Source: an uncultured Ruminococcus sp. (GTDB lineage Bacteria > Bacillota > Clostridia > Oscillospirales > CAG-272). Taken from it: DNA of 49,168 bases. Each line of letters starts with the position of its first letter. Within the stretch, counting starts at the first letter, position 1. The stretch lies in NCBI GenBank assembly GCA_902797125.1, contig CADBRS010000182.1:1-49168 (forward strand), in the 5' to 3' direction. Below the pieces are notes generated by a model. That model ran no database searches, was not told where the DNA came from, and worked only from the letters and a program-made list of their open reading frames with translations. Both the position numbers and the translations under genes were made by a program. Shown here piece after piece: positions 1 to 7,336 of the stretch.

Positions 1-1093
1 GTTGGCACATATGCTGTTGCCTCCCGGCAAAGCCTTGAACGCGGACTCCTTGATCGTTTCATCATCTGAAGTGGCAAATCATCCGATTGCTTTTAATCGG
101 TTCACGTTTGTGGCCGGCAGCCGTCTGTACATCCAAGAACTGATAAAGCAATTCGGAGATCAGATCGAGGGAGATCCTGAGTTGCTCCTTACAACCGAAA
201 ATGCTGTGATTTTGAGCGAATCGATAGCCGGTTCGAGAGCGTTCACGTTTAAACCCGGAGACACTGTCTATGTTGCGCTTCCGCAATATGACTCCCGTAA
301 CAAAATCGTCACAAAAGAAGGCGCATCTGCCGACACGACGATGTTTTTCACAGACCGTGAAATCCTGAATCAGCAGTTGGGCAGATACGAATTCGATTAC
401 ACAGCTCTCACTGTCGTTGCCGTCATACATGATCTTGAAACGGAAAATTACCTGTCAGCAGTCGTCAGCAACGATCTGTATACTCAATTCACCAAATCCT
501 GGCCTATCGCCACCACTTTGGAAATCTATCCCACTTCCGATGCGTCTTTGCCCGATATCGATCAACTGAACCGGAATATCACCTTTGTTCTCAAAGATTA
601 TAACAACTGGTCCAAAACGGCCAACCAGGCCGTGCTGAACCGGCTATTGGCAGGACAGGGCGGCATGACTTACCTGATCCAAATCGTAGCTTTTGCTCTC
701 CTCGTTTTTTCACCGCTGGTCTGGTTCTTCTCGCAGATCCTATTCTTCAACCGGCGCAATTCCGAGTGGGAAATGATGGAAAGCCTAGGTGCAAGACGCA
801 GGCAGATCCGACGCACTCATATTTACAACGGACTGATGACGGCTTTTGTCGCACTAGCCCTCTCATTTGCCTTGGCATACGGGTTGAACTATTTCATTTT
901 CTGGATGGGCCGGACCGTCCTTCCGTCCTGGGGATTCACAGAAAGGTTCGGATATACATTCGATCTTCCGCTCTGGCAGGTCCTCTTCTGCGCAGGTCTC
1001 TCTGTCTTATGCGGGTTCCTGTCGGCCTTTATCCCGTACTTGAAATACAGACACAAGCAGACGCTTTTATCCAATCATCGACTGGAGGAGTAA
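1..1093 (+). CDS. MacB/FtsX-type ABC transporter permease, C-terminal part (5' truncated)
   Basis: The gene runs in from the left edge; the first in-frame TTG at position 2 is probably not its true start. The visible 363 residues begin with a long hydrophilic stretch (about 1-215), as in the extracytoplasmic domain of MacB/FtsX permeases. Three hydrophobic segments follow, at about 222-246, 277-305 and 328-350, separated by a short cytoplasmic loop with Glu/Arg-rich sequence (SEWEMMESLGARRRQ), a hallmark of the FtsX domain that docks on the ATPase. The stop lies 3 nt before the next gene, an ATPase of the matching LolD/MacB class, so the two form one transporter. The substrate is unknown; relatives export lipoproteins or peptides or sense antimicrobial peptides. 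Confidence 0.85.
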   Translation, partial: LAHMLLPPGKALNADSLIVSSSEVANHPIAFNRFTFVAGSRLYIQELIKQFGDQIEGDPELLLTTENAVILSESIAGSRAFTFKPGDTVYVALPQYDSRNKIVTKEGASADTTMFFTDREILNQQLGRYEFDYTALTVVAVIHDLETENYLSAVVSNDLYTQFTKSWPIATTLEIYPTSDASLPDIDQLNRNITFVLKDYNNWSKTANQAVLNRLLAGQGGMTYLIQIVAFALLVFSPLVWFFSQILFFNRRNSEWEMMESLGARRRQIRRTHIYNGLMTAFVALALSFALAYGLNYFIFWMGRTVLPSWGFTERFGYTFDLPLWQVLFCAGLSVLCGFLSAFIPYLKYRHKQTLLSNHRLEE

Positions 1094-1096
1094 CTT

Positions 1097-1795
1097 ATGG
1101 CAATCAACAGTGATCGCATCATTCTTGAAACCGTTGATGTCGTCAAGCAATATCAGCAATACGATACAGTGGTCACCGCTGTCAACCGGGCCAAGATCGA
1201 AGTCCGGGAGGGTTCTTTCGTGTCCATCATCGGGCCGTCCGGATCCGGCAAGAGCACTTTTTTGCATATCTGCGCAGGGCTTGACAGGCCAAATGCCGGT
1301 TCGGTCGTTATCCGCGGGCACGATATCACGAAAATGAAGCCCGACCAGTTGGCGCGCTTCCGAGGTGAGCAGTTGGGTATGATTTTCCAAAGTCATAATC
1401 TGCTTCCGCAGTTTACGGCGTTGGAAAATATCCTGATCCCGACGATGCTCTCCAGAAAAGAAGAGATATCGTATGCAGAGCACCTCTCAAAATTGGTCGA
1501 CGCACTCGGATTGCGGGACAGACTGAATCATTTGCCCAGTGAATTGTCCGGGGGACAGCAGCAGCGTGTTGCCATCGCCCGCGCCCTGATCAATCTGCCT
1601 CAGATCGTATTTGCGGATGAGCCCACAGGCAACCTGGACAGAGCCAACGCAGACGAAGTCATGGAGCTGCTCCTTCGTTTGAGAGAGGAGATCGGGATGA
1701 CGCTGGTCATGGTCACGCACGACGAAACACTGGCCGCTCAGGCAGATGTCAGATACAAAATGTTCGACGGCGAATTGTCTCCGATAATGGCTTAA
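1097..1795 (+). CDS. ABC transporter ATP-binding protein (LolD/MacB class)
   Basis: A 232-residue nucleotide-binding domain with all motifs intact: Walker A GPSGSGKST (46-54), Q-loop in MIFQSHN (about 95-101), signature LSGGQ (150-154), Walker B ending in DE (E175), D-loop GNLD and switch His208. The phrase FADEPTGNLD is typical of the LolD/FtsE/MacB family. It starts 3 nt after the FtsX-type permease gene, so it is the energising subunit of that transporter. The family forms mechanotransmission-type complexes rather than classical importers. No periplasmic or accessory subunit is visible in the window. Confidence 0.93.
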   Translation: MAINSDRIILETVDVVKQYQQYDTVVTAVNRAKIEVREGSFVSIIGPSGSGKSTFLHICAGLDRPNAGSVVIRGHDITKMKPDQLARFRGEQLGMIFQSHNLLPQFTALENILIPTMLSRKEEISYAEHLSKLVDALGLRDRLNHLPSELSGGQQQRVAIARALINLPQIVFADEPTGNLDRANADEVMELLLRLREEIGMTLVMVTHDETLAAQADVRYKMFDGELSPIMA

Positions 1796-1831
1796 CCGTT
1801 TCGAACGGATTCAAGAGAGAGGAAATCAATC

Positions 1832-2968
1832 ATGGACTTTGAAAAGATAACTCAGTTTCAGGACTCGTTATACAAATGCGGCATCCCGGGCAACGACATC
1901 ATTGTGACCTGGAAAGGAAAAACCGTTTACCGCCATTGTGCAGGCTTCGCAGATGCGGCCCAGAAAAAGCCTCTGGCTCCGAAAGCGGTATACCGGCTCT
2001 ATTCAGCATCCAAGATCTTTACATGCACTTGTGCTATGCGCCTTGTGGAAGAGGGAAAGCTTTCCCTGGAAGACCCGGTCTCAAAATATCTCCCGGAATA
2101 TGCCAACATCAAGAAATTTGACTCCAAAGGGAATTTGGTTCCCTGCACGGAAACGCTCCGCGTGATCCATCTGTTTACGATGACCGGCGGCATGGATTAC
2201 AACACAGGACACGAAACGATTGTCCGTGCGGCAGCCCAACCCAATGCAGGCACCGTCAGCGTTATGAGGGCAATGGCCGAAAAGCCCCTCTTGTTCGAAC
2301 CGGGTTCTCACTTCAGATATAGTCTTTGTCACGACGTCCTGGGGGCTGTCATTGAAGTCGCTTCTGGCATGCGCTTGGGCGAATACATGAAAAAAGTCAT
2401 TTTTGATCCGCTGGATATGAGTGACATGGGTTTCCAGACCACTGAAGAGCAAAACGCCCGTTTTTGCGATCTGTTTGCATTTGTGCCAGGAACCGGAACT
2501 AATGTTCAGATCCCCAATGTCAATGATCCGCTCTGCCCGGGTTTTGAAAGCGGTGGCGGAGGTCTCATCGGGACAGTGGACGACTACATCAAACTGCTGA
2601 CCGCGTTGTCTCTAGGCGGCACTTTAAACGGATACAGACTGCTGAAGCCGGAAACGATCGCCCAGATGGAAGTCAACAGACTGGGGGCTGATGCGCACAA
2701 CGATTTTGTCGGACAGTTGAGCCGTTTGTTCGGATACGGTTGGGGGTTATGCGGCAGAGCCCATATGAATCCCGACTATTCATTCGGACGCACCTCCGTC
2801 GGTGAGTTCGGATGGGACAGCGCGACCGGAATGTACGCATTGGTCGACAGAAAAAATGAACTGGCCCTGTTCTACAGCATGCACTTGCTCAGCTGCAATT
2901 TTGCATATCATATCCTGCATCCGATGATCCGCGACATGGTCTGCGAAGCATTGGATATCAACGGTTGA
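1832..2968 (+). CDS. Serine hydrolase, beta-lactamase/penicillin-binding-protein-like fold
   Basis: A 378-residue protein of the beta-lactamase-related (class C / DD-peptidase / esterase EstB) family. The SxxK nucleophile motif is SASK, in YRLYSASKIFT (about residues 54-64). The second motif reads YSL, in FRYSLCHDVLG, where class C beta-lactamases have YxN. The C-terminal part has a FGWDSATG stretch in the place of the third (H/K-x-G) motif. There is no signal peptide, so it is probably cytoplasmic; likely an esterase or peptidase rather than a resistance enzyme. RBS GAGAGAGGAAATC precedes the ATG. It follows the ABC transporter by 36 nt and may be co-transcribed; a strong terminator follows. 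Confidence 0.85.
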   Translation: MDFEKITQFQDSLYKCGIPGNDIIVTWKGKTVYRHCAGFADAAQKKPLAPKAVYRLYSASKIFTCTCAMRLVEEGKLSLEDPVSKYLPEYANIKKFDSKGNLVPCTETLRVIHLFTMTGGMDYNTGHETIVRAAAQPNAGTVSVMRAMAEKPLLFEPGSHFRYSLCHDVLGAVIEVASGMRLGEYMKKVIFDPLDMSDMGFQTTEEQNARFCDLFAFVPGTGTNVQIPNVNDPLCPGFESGGGGLIGTVDDYIKLLTALSLGGTLNGYRLLKPETIAQMEVNRLGADAHNDFVGQLSRLFGYGWGLCGRAHMNPDYSFGRTSVGEFGWDSATGMYALVDRKNELALFYSMHLLSCNFAYHILHPMIRDMVCEALDING

Positions 2969-2975
2969 GACAACC

Positions 2976-3009
2976 AAAAAGCCCGGGACGCTTCCCGGGC
3001 ACTTTTTTT
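2976..3009. terminator. Bidirectional intrinsic terminator
   Basis: Perfect 8-bp GC stem (GCCCGGGA / TCCCGGGC) at 2981-3000, with T7 on the plus strand and T5 on the minus strand. It ends the serine hydrolase transcript and lies between convergent genes, 47 nt beyond the lexA-like stop. Confidence 0.9.
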
Positions 3010-3055
3010 GAACCACTGAATCGACACTGAGGAACGTCCGATCCGGTTCTATTAT

Positions 3056-3712
3056 TTACAAAAAGCTTCTGATGACGGCAATGACTTTGCCAAGCATATC
3101 GGGTTCGCTCTGCCAAGCTGAATCGCCGGCCTGGCCGTATGCTTTCAACTGAACACCGCCTCGAATCTTTCTGTACTCTCTGACTGTTAATTTGTTGTCA
3201 ATCTCGACCACGACCAGATCGCCTGTTTTGATCGTGACGTTTCTGGCGGCAACCACAAAATCTCCGGCGAAAATCTTGATTTTCACCATGCTGTCATCTG
3301 CCATTCTGAGGGCAGTCAGTGTGGATTGTGGGAGAGGGGAATGCAGTGAAAGATAAGGAGCAAACTCCCCTGTCTGGATCAGATTTCCGTCCTCATCCAG
3401 ATCCAATACCGGAACGCCCTGCGACAGTGACATCACGCTGTCTTCAACTGCATTCTGTCCTTCCGGAATAATGGTAATGGATCGGCTGGCGCCTTTGTTT
3501 CGGGAAATATAACCTTTCTCCTCGAGTTTGTTTAAATGGCAGGCAACGGGACAAGTCGATTTATAATGCATGATCTCGACGATTTCGCGAATGGATGGCG
3601 CATAATGCTTTTCCTCTGTAAAGGCGGTCAGAACTGTAAGAAGCGCCTCCTCCTTTACGGTCAGGGGTGCCCTTTCGACACGCCTTTCCTCAATATACAT
3701 TTCTATGGCCAT
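3056..3712 (-). CDS. LexA-family transcriptional repressor, autocleavage residues lost
   Basis: The 218-residue product aligns along its length with LexA. Residues 18-80 are the winged-helix DNA-binding domain (YAPSIREIVEIM, then CHLNKLEEKGYI and GASRSI). Residues 98-218 are the S24 peptidase-like domain. The nucleophile Ser141 (in DDSM) is kept, but the catalytic Lys position is Arg178 (TVREY instead of TVKRF/L), and the scissile Ala-Gly is Asp108-Gly109 (VPVLDLDEDGN). From LexA biochemistry such a protein should not self-cleave. The ATG at 3712 is chosen over the in-frame TTG at 3736 because AGGAGG sits 5 nt before it. It follows a sugar-type binding-protein gene by 36 nt and is probably co-transcribed. 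It may be the genome's LexA or a paralogue with another regulon. Confidence 0.85.
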   Translation of the reverse strand: MAIEMYIEERRVERAPLTVKEEALLTVLTAFTEEKHYAPSIREIVEIMHYKSTCPVACHLNKLEEKGYISRNKGASRSITIIPEGQNAVEDSVMSLSQGVPVLDLDEDGNLIQTGEFAPYLSLHSPLPQSTLTALRMADDSMVKIKIFAGDFVVAARNVTIKTGDLVVVEIDNKLTVREYRKIRGGVQLKAYGQAGDSAWQSEPDMLGKVIAVIRSFL

Positions 3713-3748
3713 AGCCGCCTCCTGTTGCCTTCCCAACGTCTTAAGGGA

Positions 3749-5266
3749 TCAGGCTCCGTTATCTACGAATCTATCCAAAGCTTCTGTCAAAGCTTCCAAT
3801 TCGGTTTCCCAAACCGATCTGTTTGATTTGAATGCAGACGCCAAACTCTTGCTGCTCTTGTTCATGTTCCGATACATGAACCAGGTGATGTCACCAATGT
3901 TATCTCCCCAGATAAACGCGAAGTCCGCGTGGATCGTATCATGAATGATATCGATCATTTTTCCGGATTCCTCGTCTCTGGAGTATTTGAACTTCAGTGA
4001 GTAATCATAGTATGCAGGGAGCACGCTCTGGGCACTCATGGATGCCATTGCTTCGAGGGTGGCTGCGATCGCATCGTATTTTGCATGGCTGGCTGTTGTC
4101 GGGATTCCGTAAATGCCGACGCCGTCCTGAAGCATATTGTAGTAATCATCCTGAACGTCATCCATCATCGGCATGGGAATGACCATATAGTCAGACGTCA
4201 TGCTTCTGATCTCTTCTTTCTGAAGATCGCGCATATTCATATTCCAGAACATGAGCCGATCCTGAGCGAACATGTCTTTGGAAACATCATCATATTCATT
4301 CAGAGGAAGCATGAGCGTCACGTTTTCTCTGTCAAAGAACAGTTCGTGCAAAACATAGTAGATATCTTCGGTTTCAGGGCTGTCAAGGGTGATTTCGATA
4401 TCGCCGTCCTCGTTGACCTGGCTGTATTGAACGCCGCATGCCGTTGCCATGGCCATGATGAAATGGCCATCCTGCATCGCAAATCCCCAGAGATCGTCCC
4501 GGTCTTTGGTGCCGTCACCGTTCAAGTCTGTCGTGACACCTGCAGCAAAATCGCCCAGCAACTCGATGGTCCATTCCTTGTCACGAACGATCTGATAGAT
4601 GTTTTGATCACTGTAAAAATCGTTCCAGAGTTTGCTGTTGACCAGAAAAGCATATGAAAAAGACGTATATGTCAAGGAAATATCACCGGTCGCCCAGAAA
4701 TTGATCCCCTTGTATGACATGGCTTTCATGTATTCTGATCCCCAATAGGACTGTGAAAAATCCAAATAGTTCAGGTTGCTGAGGTTGATCATGTAACCGT
4801 TTTGCGCCATGCCTATGTCGTATGAGCAGTAACCTATCACGACATCATAATCATCTGATCCTGAACTGACTGCCAAAGCAACCGTTGCAGGCATTTCATG
4901 ATATCCGGCTTCGGGTAGCAACTCAATAATTATGTTCAGTCTTTCAGACAAGGCGCCATTCCTGTCCATGATCGCAGCCTGAACGTTATCTCCCGTTGCC
5001 TCATCGCCCATGGAAACGGAATTCCCGTGAGAGGTGGTCACCGGTAGGAACCGGATCTCTGTCTCATTAAAATCCATGGTTTTGGGAAGATTGTCCAGAT
5101 AACTTTCTTCCGTTTCGGTCTCTTCGGGGGTTGTTTCTTTGTCCCCGGTTCCCTGCTTCGTTTCCTGATCTTTGCCATCGGACGAAGTCGAACCGCAGCC
5201 GACAAAAATTCCAATGATCATCAATAATGCCAAAATCAGGCAAACCCAACGGCTCATTGCTTTCAT
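3749..5266 (-). CDS. Extracellular solute-binding lipoprotein (ABC family 1-like)
   Basis: A 505-residue lipoprotein. The signal peptide ends in lipobox FVGC with Cys24, followed by an acidic Thr/Glu linker to about residue 57. The mature part resembles carbohydrate-binding family 1 proteins of Clostridia: an early Asn/Arg-rich segment on recruitment of substrate, a Ca-binding-like stretch DLNGDGTKDRDD, and the typical motif in which the protein is said to pause on a plan of a day (WGFAMQDGH) before the C-lobe. Its sugar-transport role is family inference; no permease or ATPase gene is nearby, so it either uses distant permeases or has a sensing role. The start overlaps the stop of a 7-codon leader ORF. 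A consensus promoter lies about 80 nt upstream. The lexA-like gene follows. Confidence 0.82.
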   Translation of the reverse strand: MKAMSRWVCLILALLMIIGIFVGCGSTSSDGKDQETKQGTGDKETTPEETETEESYLDNLPKTMDFNETEIRFLPVTTSHGNSVSMGDEATGDNVQAAIMDRNGALSERLNIIIELLPEAGYHEMPATVALAVSSGSDDYDVVIGYCSYDIGMAQNGYMINLSNLNYLDFSQSYWGSEYMKAMSYKGINFWATGDISLTYTSFSYAFLVNSKLWNDFYSDQNIYQIVRDKEWTIELLGDFAAGVTTDLNGDGTKDRDDLWGFAMQDGHFIMAMATACGVQYSQVNEDGDIEITLDSPETEDIYYVLHELFFDRENVTLMLPLNEYDDVSKDMFAQDRLMFWNMNMRDLQKEEIRSMTSDYMVIPMPMMDDVQDDYYNMLQDGVGIYGIPTTASHAKYDAIAATLEAMASMSAQSVLPAYYDYSLKFKYSRDEESGKMIDIIHDTIHADFAFIWGDNIGDITWFMYRNMNKSSKSLASAFKSNRSVWETELEALTEALDRFVDNGA

Positions 5267-5286
5267 TTCAATCCTGAGCAGAACAT
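5263..5286 (-). CDS. Possible 7-codon leader peptide upstream of the binding-protein gene
   Basis: ATG at 5286 opens a seven-codon frame (M-F-C-S-G-L-K) whose TGA overlaps the ATG of the solute-binding-protein gene as ATGA. An AAAGGAG Shine-Dalgarno lies about 12 nt before it. An inverted repeat (GAGCAGA / TCTGCTC, 5276-5294) covers its start. Translational coupling is an inference; the frame is too short for statistical support. Confidence 0.3.
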   Translation of the reverse strand: MFCSGLK

Positions 5287-5349
5287 GTCTGCTCTTCTCC
5301 TTTCCTGTTATGATTTTTGCTCAAACGCAAGAACACTTTTTCTATATTC

Positions 5350-5378
5350 ATTATACATATCGACAGAAGAGATGTCAA
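5350..5378 (-). promoter_or_regulatory. Sigma-A-type promoter for the solute-binding-protein/lexA-like operon
   Basis: Read on the minus strand: TTGACA (5378-5373), 17-nt spacer, TATAAT (5355-5350), a full match to the vegetative consensus. It gives a 5' UTR of about 75 nt that includes the putative leader ORF and hairpin. Confidence 0.88.
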
Positions 5379-5445
5379 CCGAATTTTTCGGCTTTCGCTT
5401 TGCCTTAACGTTTGCCTGTTGCCACTGAAAAGACACCGTAGGAGC

Positions 5446-5481
5446 CAAAACAGCACGGAGCAGAAACCCGCGCCGTGCTGT
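5446..5481 (-). terminator. Intrinsic terminator after pckA
   Basis: Minus-strand stem ACAGCACGG / CCGTGCTGT (5481-5473 and 5458-5450) with a 14-nt loop and a short T4 tract, starting 22 nt after the pckA stop. Confidence 0.6.
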
Positions 5482-5502
5482 GGAAGACTGTTGAAGATGA
5501 AA

Positions 5503-7122
5503 TCAGAGCTGAGGCCCTGCTGCGACGAGCGCCTTTCCGGCCTCGTTGCTTTCGTATTTGACGAAATTCTTGATGAATCTGCCTGCCAGATCTTTCGCTT
5601 TTTCGTCCCATACGGACGGATCCGAATAGGTGTCACGAGGATCCAGGATAGCCGGGTCCACACCTCCGAGAGAAGTCGGAACTTCAAAATTGAAATACGG
5701 GATCTTCTTCGTGGATGCCTTCAGGATGTCTCCGTTCAGGATCGCATCGATGATGCCTCTCGTATCCTTGATGGAGATGCGCTTGCCGGTTCCGTTCCAT
5801 CCGGTGTTGACCAGGTAGGCTTTGGCTCCGCTCTTTTCCATCTTACGGACCAGTTCTTCGGCATATTTTGTCGGGTGGAGTTCCAGGAATGCCTGACCGA
5901 AGCATGCCGAGAAAGTCGGAGTCGGTTCAGTGATGCCGCGTTCGGTTCCGGCCAGTTTGGCTGTAAATCCGGACAGGAAATAGTATTTGGTCTGCTCCGG
6001 TGTCAGGATCGAAACGGGAGGCAGGACGCCGAATGCATCCGCAGACAGGAAGATCACGTTTTGGGCATCCGGTCCGGAAGACACGGGACGGACGTTTTTC
6101 ACGTTCTTTTCGATATGCTCGATCGGATAGGACACACGGGTATTCTCGGTGACGCTCTTGTCTGCGAAATCGATCTTCCCGGAGGCATCGACCGTCACAT
6201 TTTCAAGCAGTGCGTTGCGACGGATGGCATTGTAGATATCAGGCTCGGAATCTTTGTCCAGATTGATGACTTTTGCATAGCAACCGCCTTCGAAATTGAA
6301 AACGCCGTTGTCATCCCATCCGTGTTCGTCATCACCGATCAGCAACCGCTTCGGATCGGTGGAAAGTGTGGTCTTCCCTGTTCCGGACAAGCCGAAGAAG
6401 ATCGCGGTGTTCTCGCCCTTCATATCGGTATTGGCGGAACAGTGCATGGAAGCGATCCCTTTAAGCGGCAGATAGTAGTTCATCATAGAGAACATGCCTT
6501 TTTTCATCTCGCCGCCGTACCAAGTGTTGATGATGACCTGCTCCCGGCTTGTCACGTTGAAGGCGACGACCGTCTCGGAATTCAATCCCAGTTCGCGGTA
6601 GTTTTCGCATTTTGCCTTGGATGCGGTATAGACGACGAAATCGGGCTCGAAAGAAGCCAGTTCGGCTTCAGTCGGCTTGATGAACATATTTTCAACGAAA
6701 TGTGCCTGCCAAGCCACTTCCATGATAAAGCGGATGGCCATTCTCGTATCTTTGTTCGCGCCGCAGAACGCATCGACCACATAAAGATTCTTGTTGCTCA
6801 GCTGATCGCGGGCGAGCTTTCTGACGATCTCCCAGGTCTTTTCGGTCATGGGATGGTTGTCGTTTTTGTAGCCTTCTGTCGTCCACCAGACCGTGTCTTT
6901 CGACTGATCGTCCATGACGATATATTTGTCTTTTGGAGAACGTCCGGTATAAATGCCTGTCATGACATTGACGGCGTCCAGTTCGGTCAGGACACCCTTG
7001 TCATATCCTTCCAGAGAAGGATTCATCTCGTCCTTGAACAGTTGTTCGTAGGACGGATTGCGGACGATTCCGGTCGTACCGGAAATCCCATACTTCTGGA
7101 GATTCAGTTCACATTTTTTCAT
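5503..7122 (-). CDS. pckA: Phosphoenolpyruvate carboxykinase (ATP)
   Basis: A 539-residue, full-length ATP-type PEP carboxykinase, which interconverts oxaloacetate + ATP and PEP + CO2 + ADP in the cytoplasm. Clear signatures are the kinase-1a P-loop GLSGTGKTTLS (about 240-250), the preceding HCSANTDMKGENTA region, the metal-binding stretch GDDEHGWDD, and the downstream TERGITEPTPTFSACFG. The N-terminal TGRSPKDKY motif is also present. GGAGG lies 10 nt before the ATG, and a TTGACA-18-TAAAAT promoter is just upstream. In anaerobic Clostridia the enzyme often works in the carboxylating, ATP-forming direction; direction here cannot be told from sequence. The gene is monocistronic, bounded by its own promoter and terminator. 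Confidence 0.98.
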   Translation of the reverse strand: MKKCELNLQKYGISGTTGIVRNPSYEQLFKDEMNPSLEGYDKGVLTELDAVNVMTGIYTGRSPKDKYIVMDDQSKDTVWWTTEGYKNDNHPMTEKTWEIVRKLARDQLSNKNLYVVDAFCGANKDTRMAIRFIMEVAWQAHFVENMFIKPTEAELASFEPDFVVYTASKAKCENYRELGLNSETVVAFNVTSREQVIINTWYGGEMKKGMFSMMNYYLPLKGIASMHCSANTDMKGENTAIFFGLSGTGKTTLSTDPKRLLIGDDEHGWDDNGVFNFEGGCYAKVINLDKDSEPDIYNAIRRNALLENVTVDASGKIDFADKSVTENTRVSYPIEHIEKNVKNVRPVSSGPDAQNVIFLSADAFGVLPPVSILTPEQTKYYFLSGFTAKLAGTERGITEPTPTFSACFGQAFLELHPTKYAEELVRKMEKSGAKAYLVNTGWNGTGKRISIKDTRGIIDAILNGDILKASTKKIPYFNFEVPTSLGGVDPAILDPRDTYSDPSVWDEKAKDLAGRFIKNFVKYESNEAGKALVAAGPQL

Positions 7123-7162
7123 TTCAAAAAAGCCTCCGAAGGTCTTTCATTTTTCGGAACAT

Positions 7163-7192
7163 ATTTTATCACACTAAATATATTACTGTCAA
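7163..7192 (-). promoter_or_regulatory. pckA promoter
   Basis: Minus strand: TTGACA (7192-7187), 18-nt spacer, TAAAAT (7168-7163), about 40 nt upstream of the pckA start. The rest of the 7123-7336 gap holds the terminator of the upstream lipoprotein gene and no further gene. Confidence 0.8.
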
Positions 7193-7274
7193 TCAGTAGC
7201 CAGCTGATTTGAAGTAATCTGGCAGGTGATTTTCCTCTATTTTTGTGACCGATTTCATAGACCCTTGTGCATAT

Positions 7275-7325
7275 AAAAAGGGGACCGACCGCCTTGACAC
7301 ATCGATCAAGGCAGTGTTCCCTTTT
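7275..7325 (-). terminator. Intrinsic terminator after the unknown lipoprotein gene
   Basis: Long interrupted stem on the minus strand: AAAAGGGAA pairs with TCCCCTTTT on the outside and GCCTTGA with TCAAGGC on the inside, ending in T5. It starts about 12 nt after the stop at 7337. Confidence 0.8.
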
Positions 7326-7336
7326 CCGTATTAATA

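Noticed and set aside
1832..2968. Antibiotic-resistance beta-lactamase
   Set aside because: There is no signal peptide, and the YxN motif is replaced by YSL; an esterase or peptidase-like hydrolase is more likely.
3713..3736. TTG start 24 nt upstream for the LexA-like gene
   Set aside because: The AGGAGG lies inside that extension, 5 nt before the ATG at 3712, so the ATG is the real start.
5317..7212. Long plus-strand frame (631 codons) opposite pckA
   Set aside because: It is antisense to a clear, full-length pckA, has no domain features, and is a codon-bias shadow.
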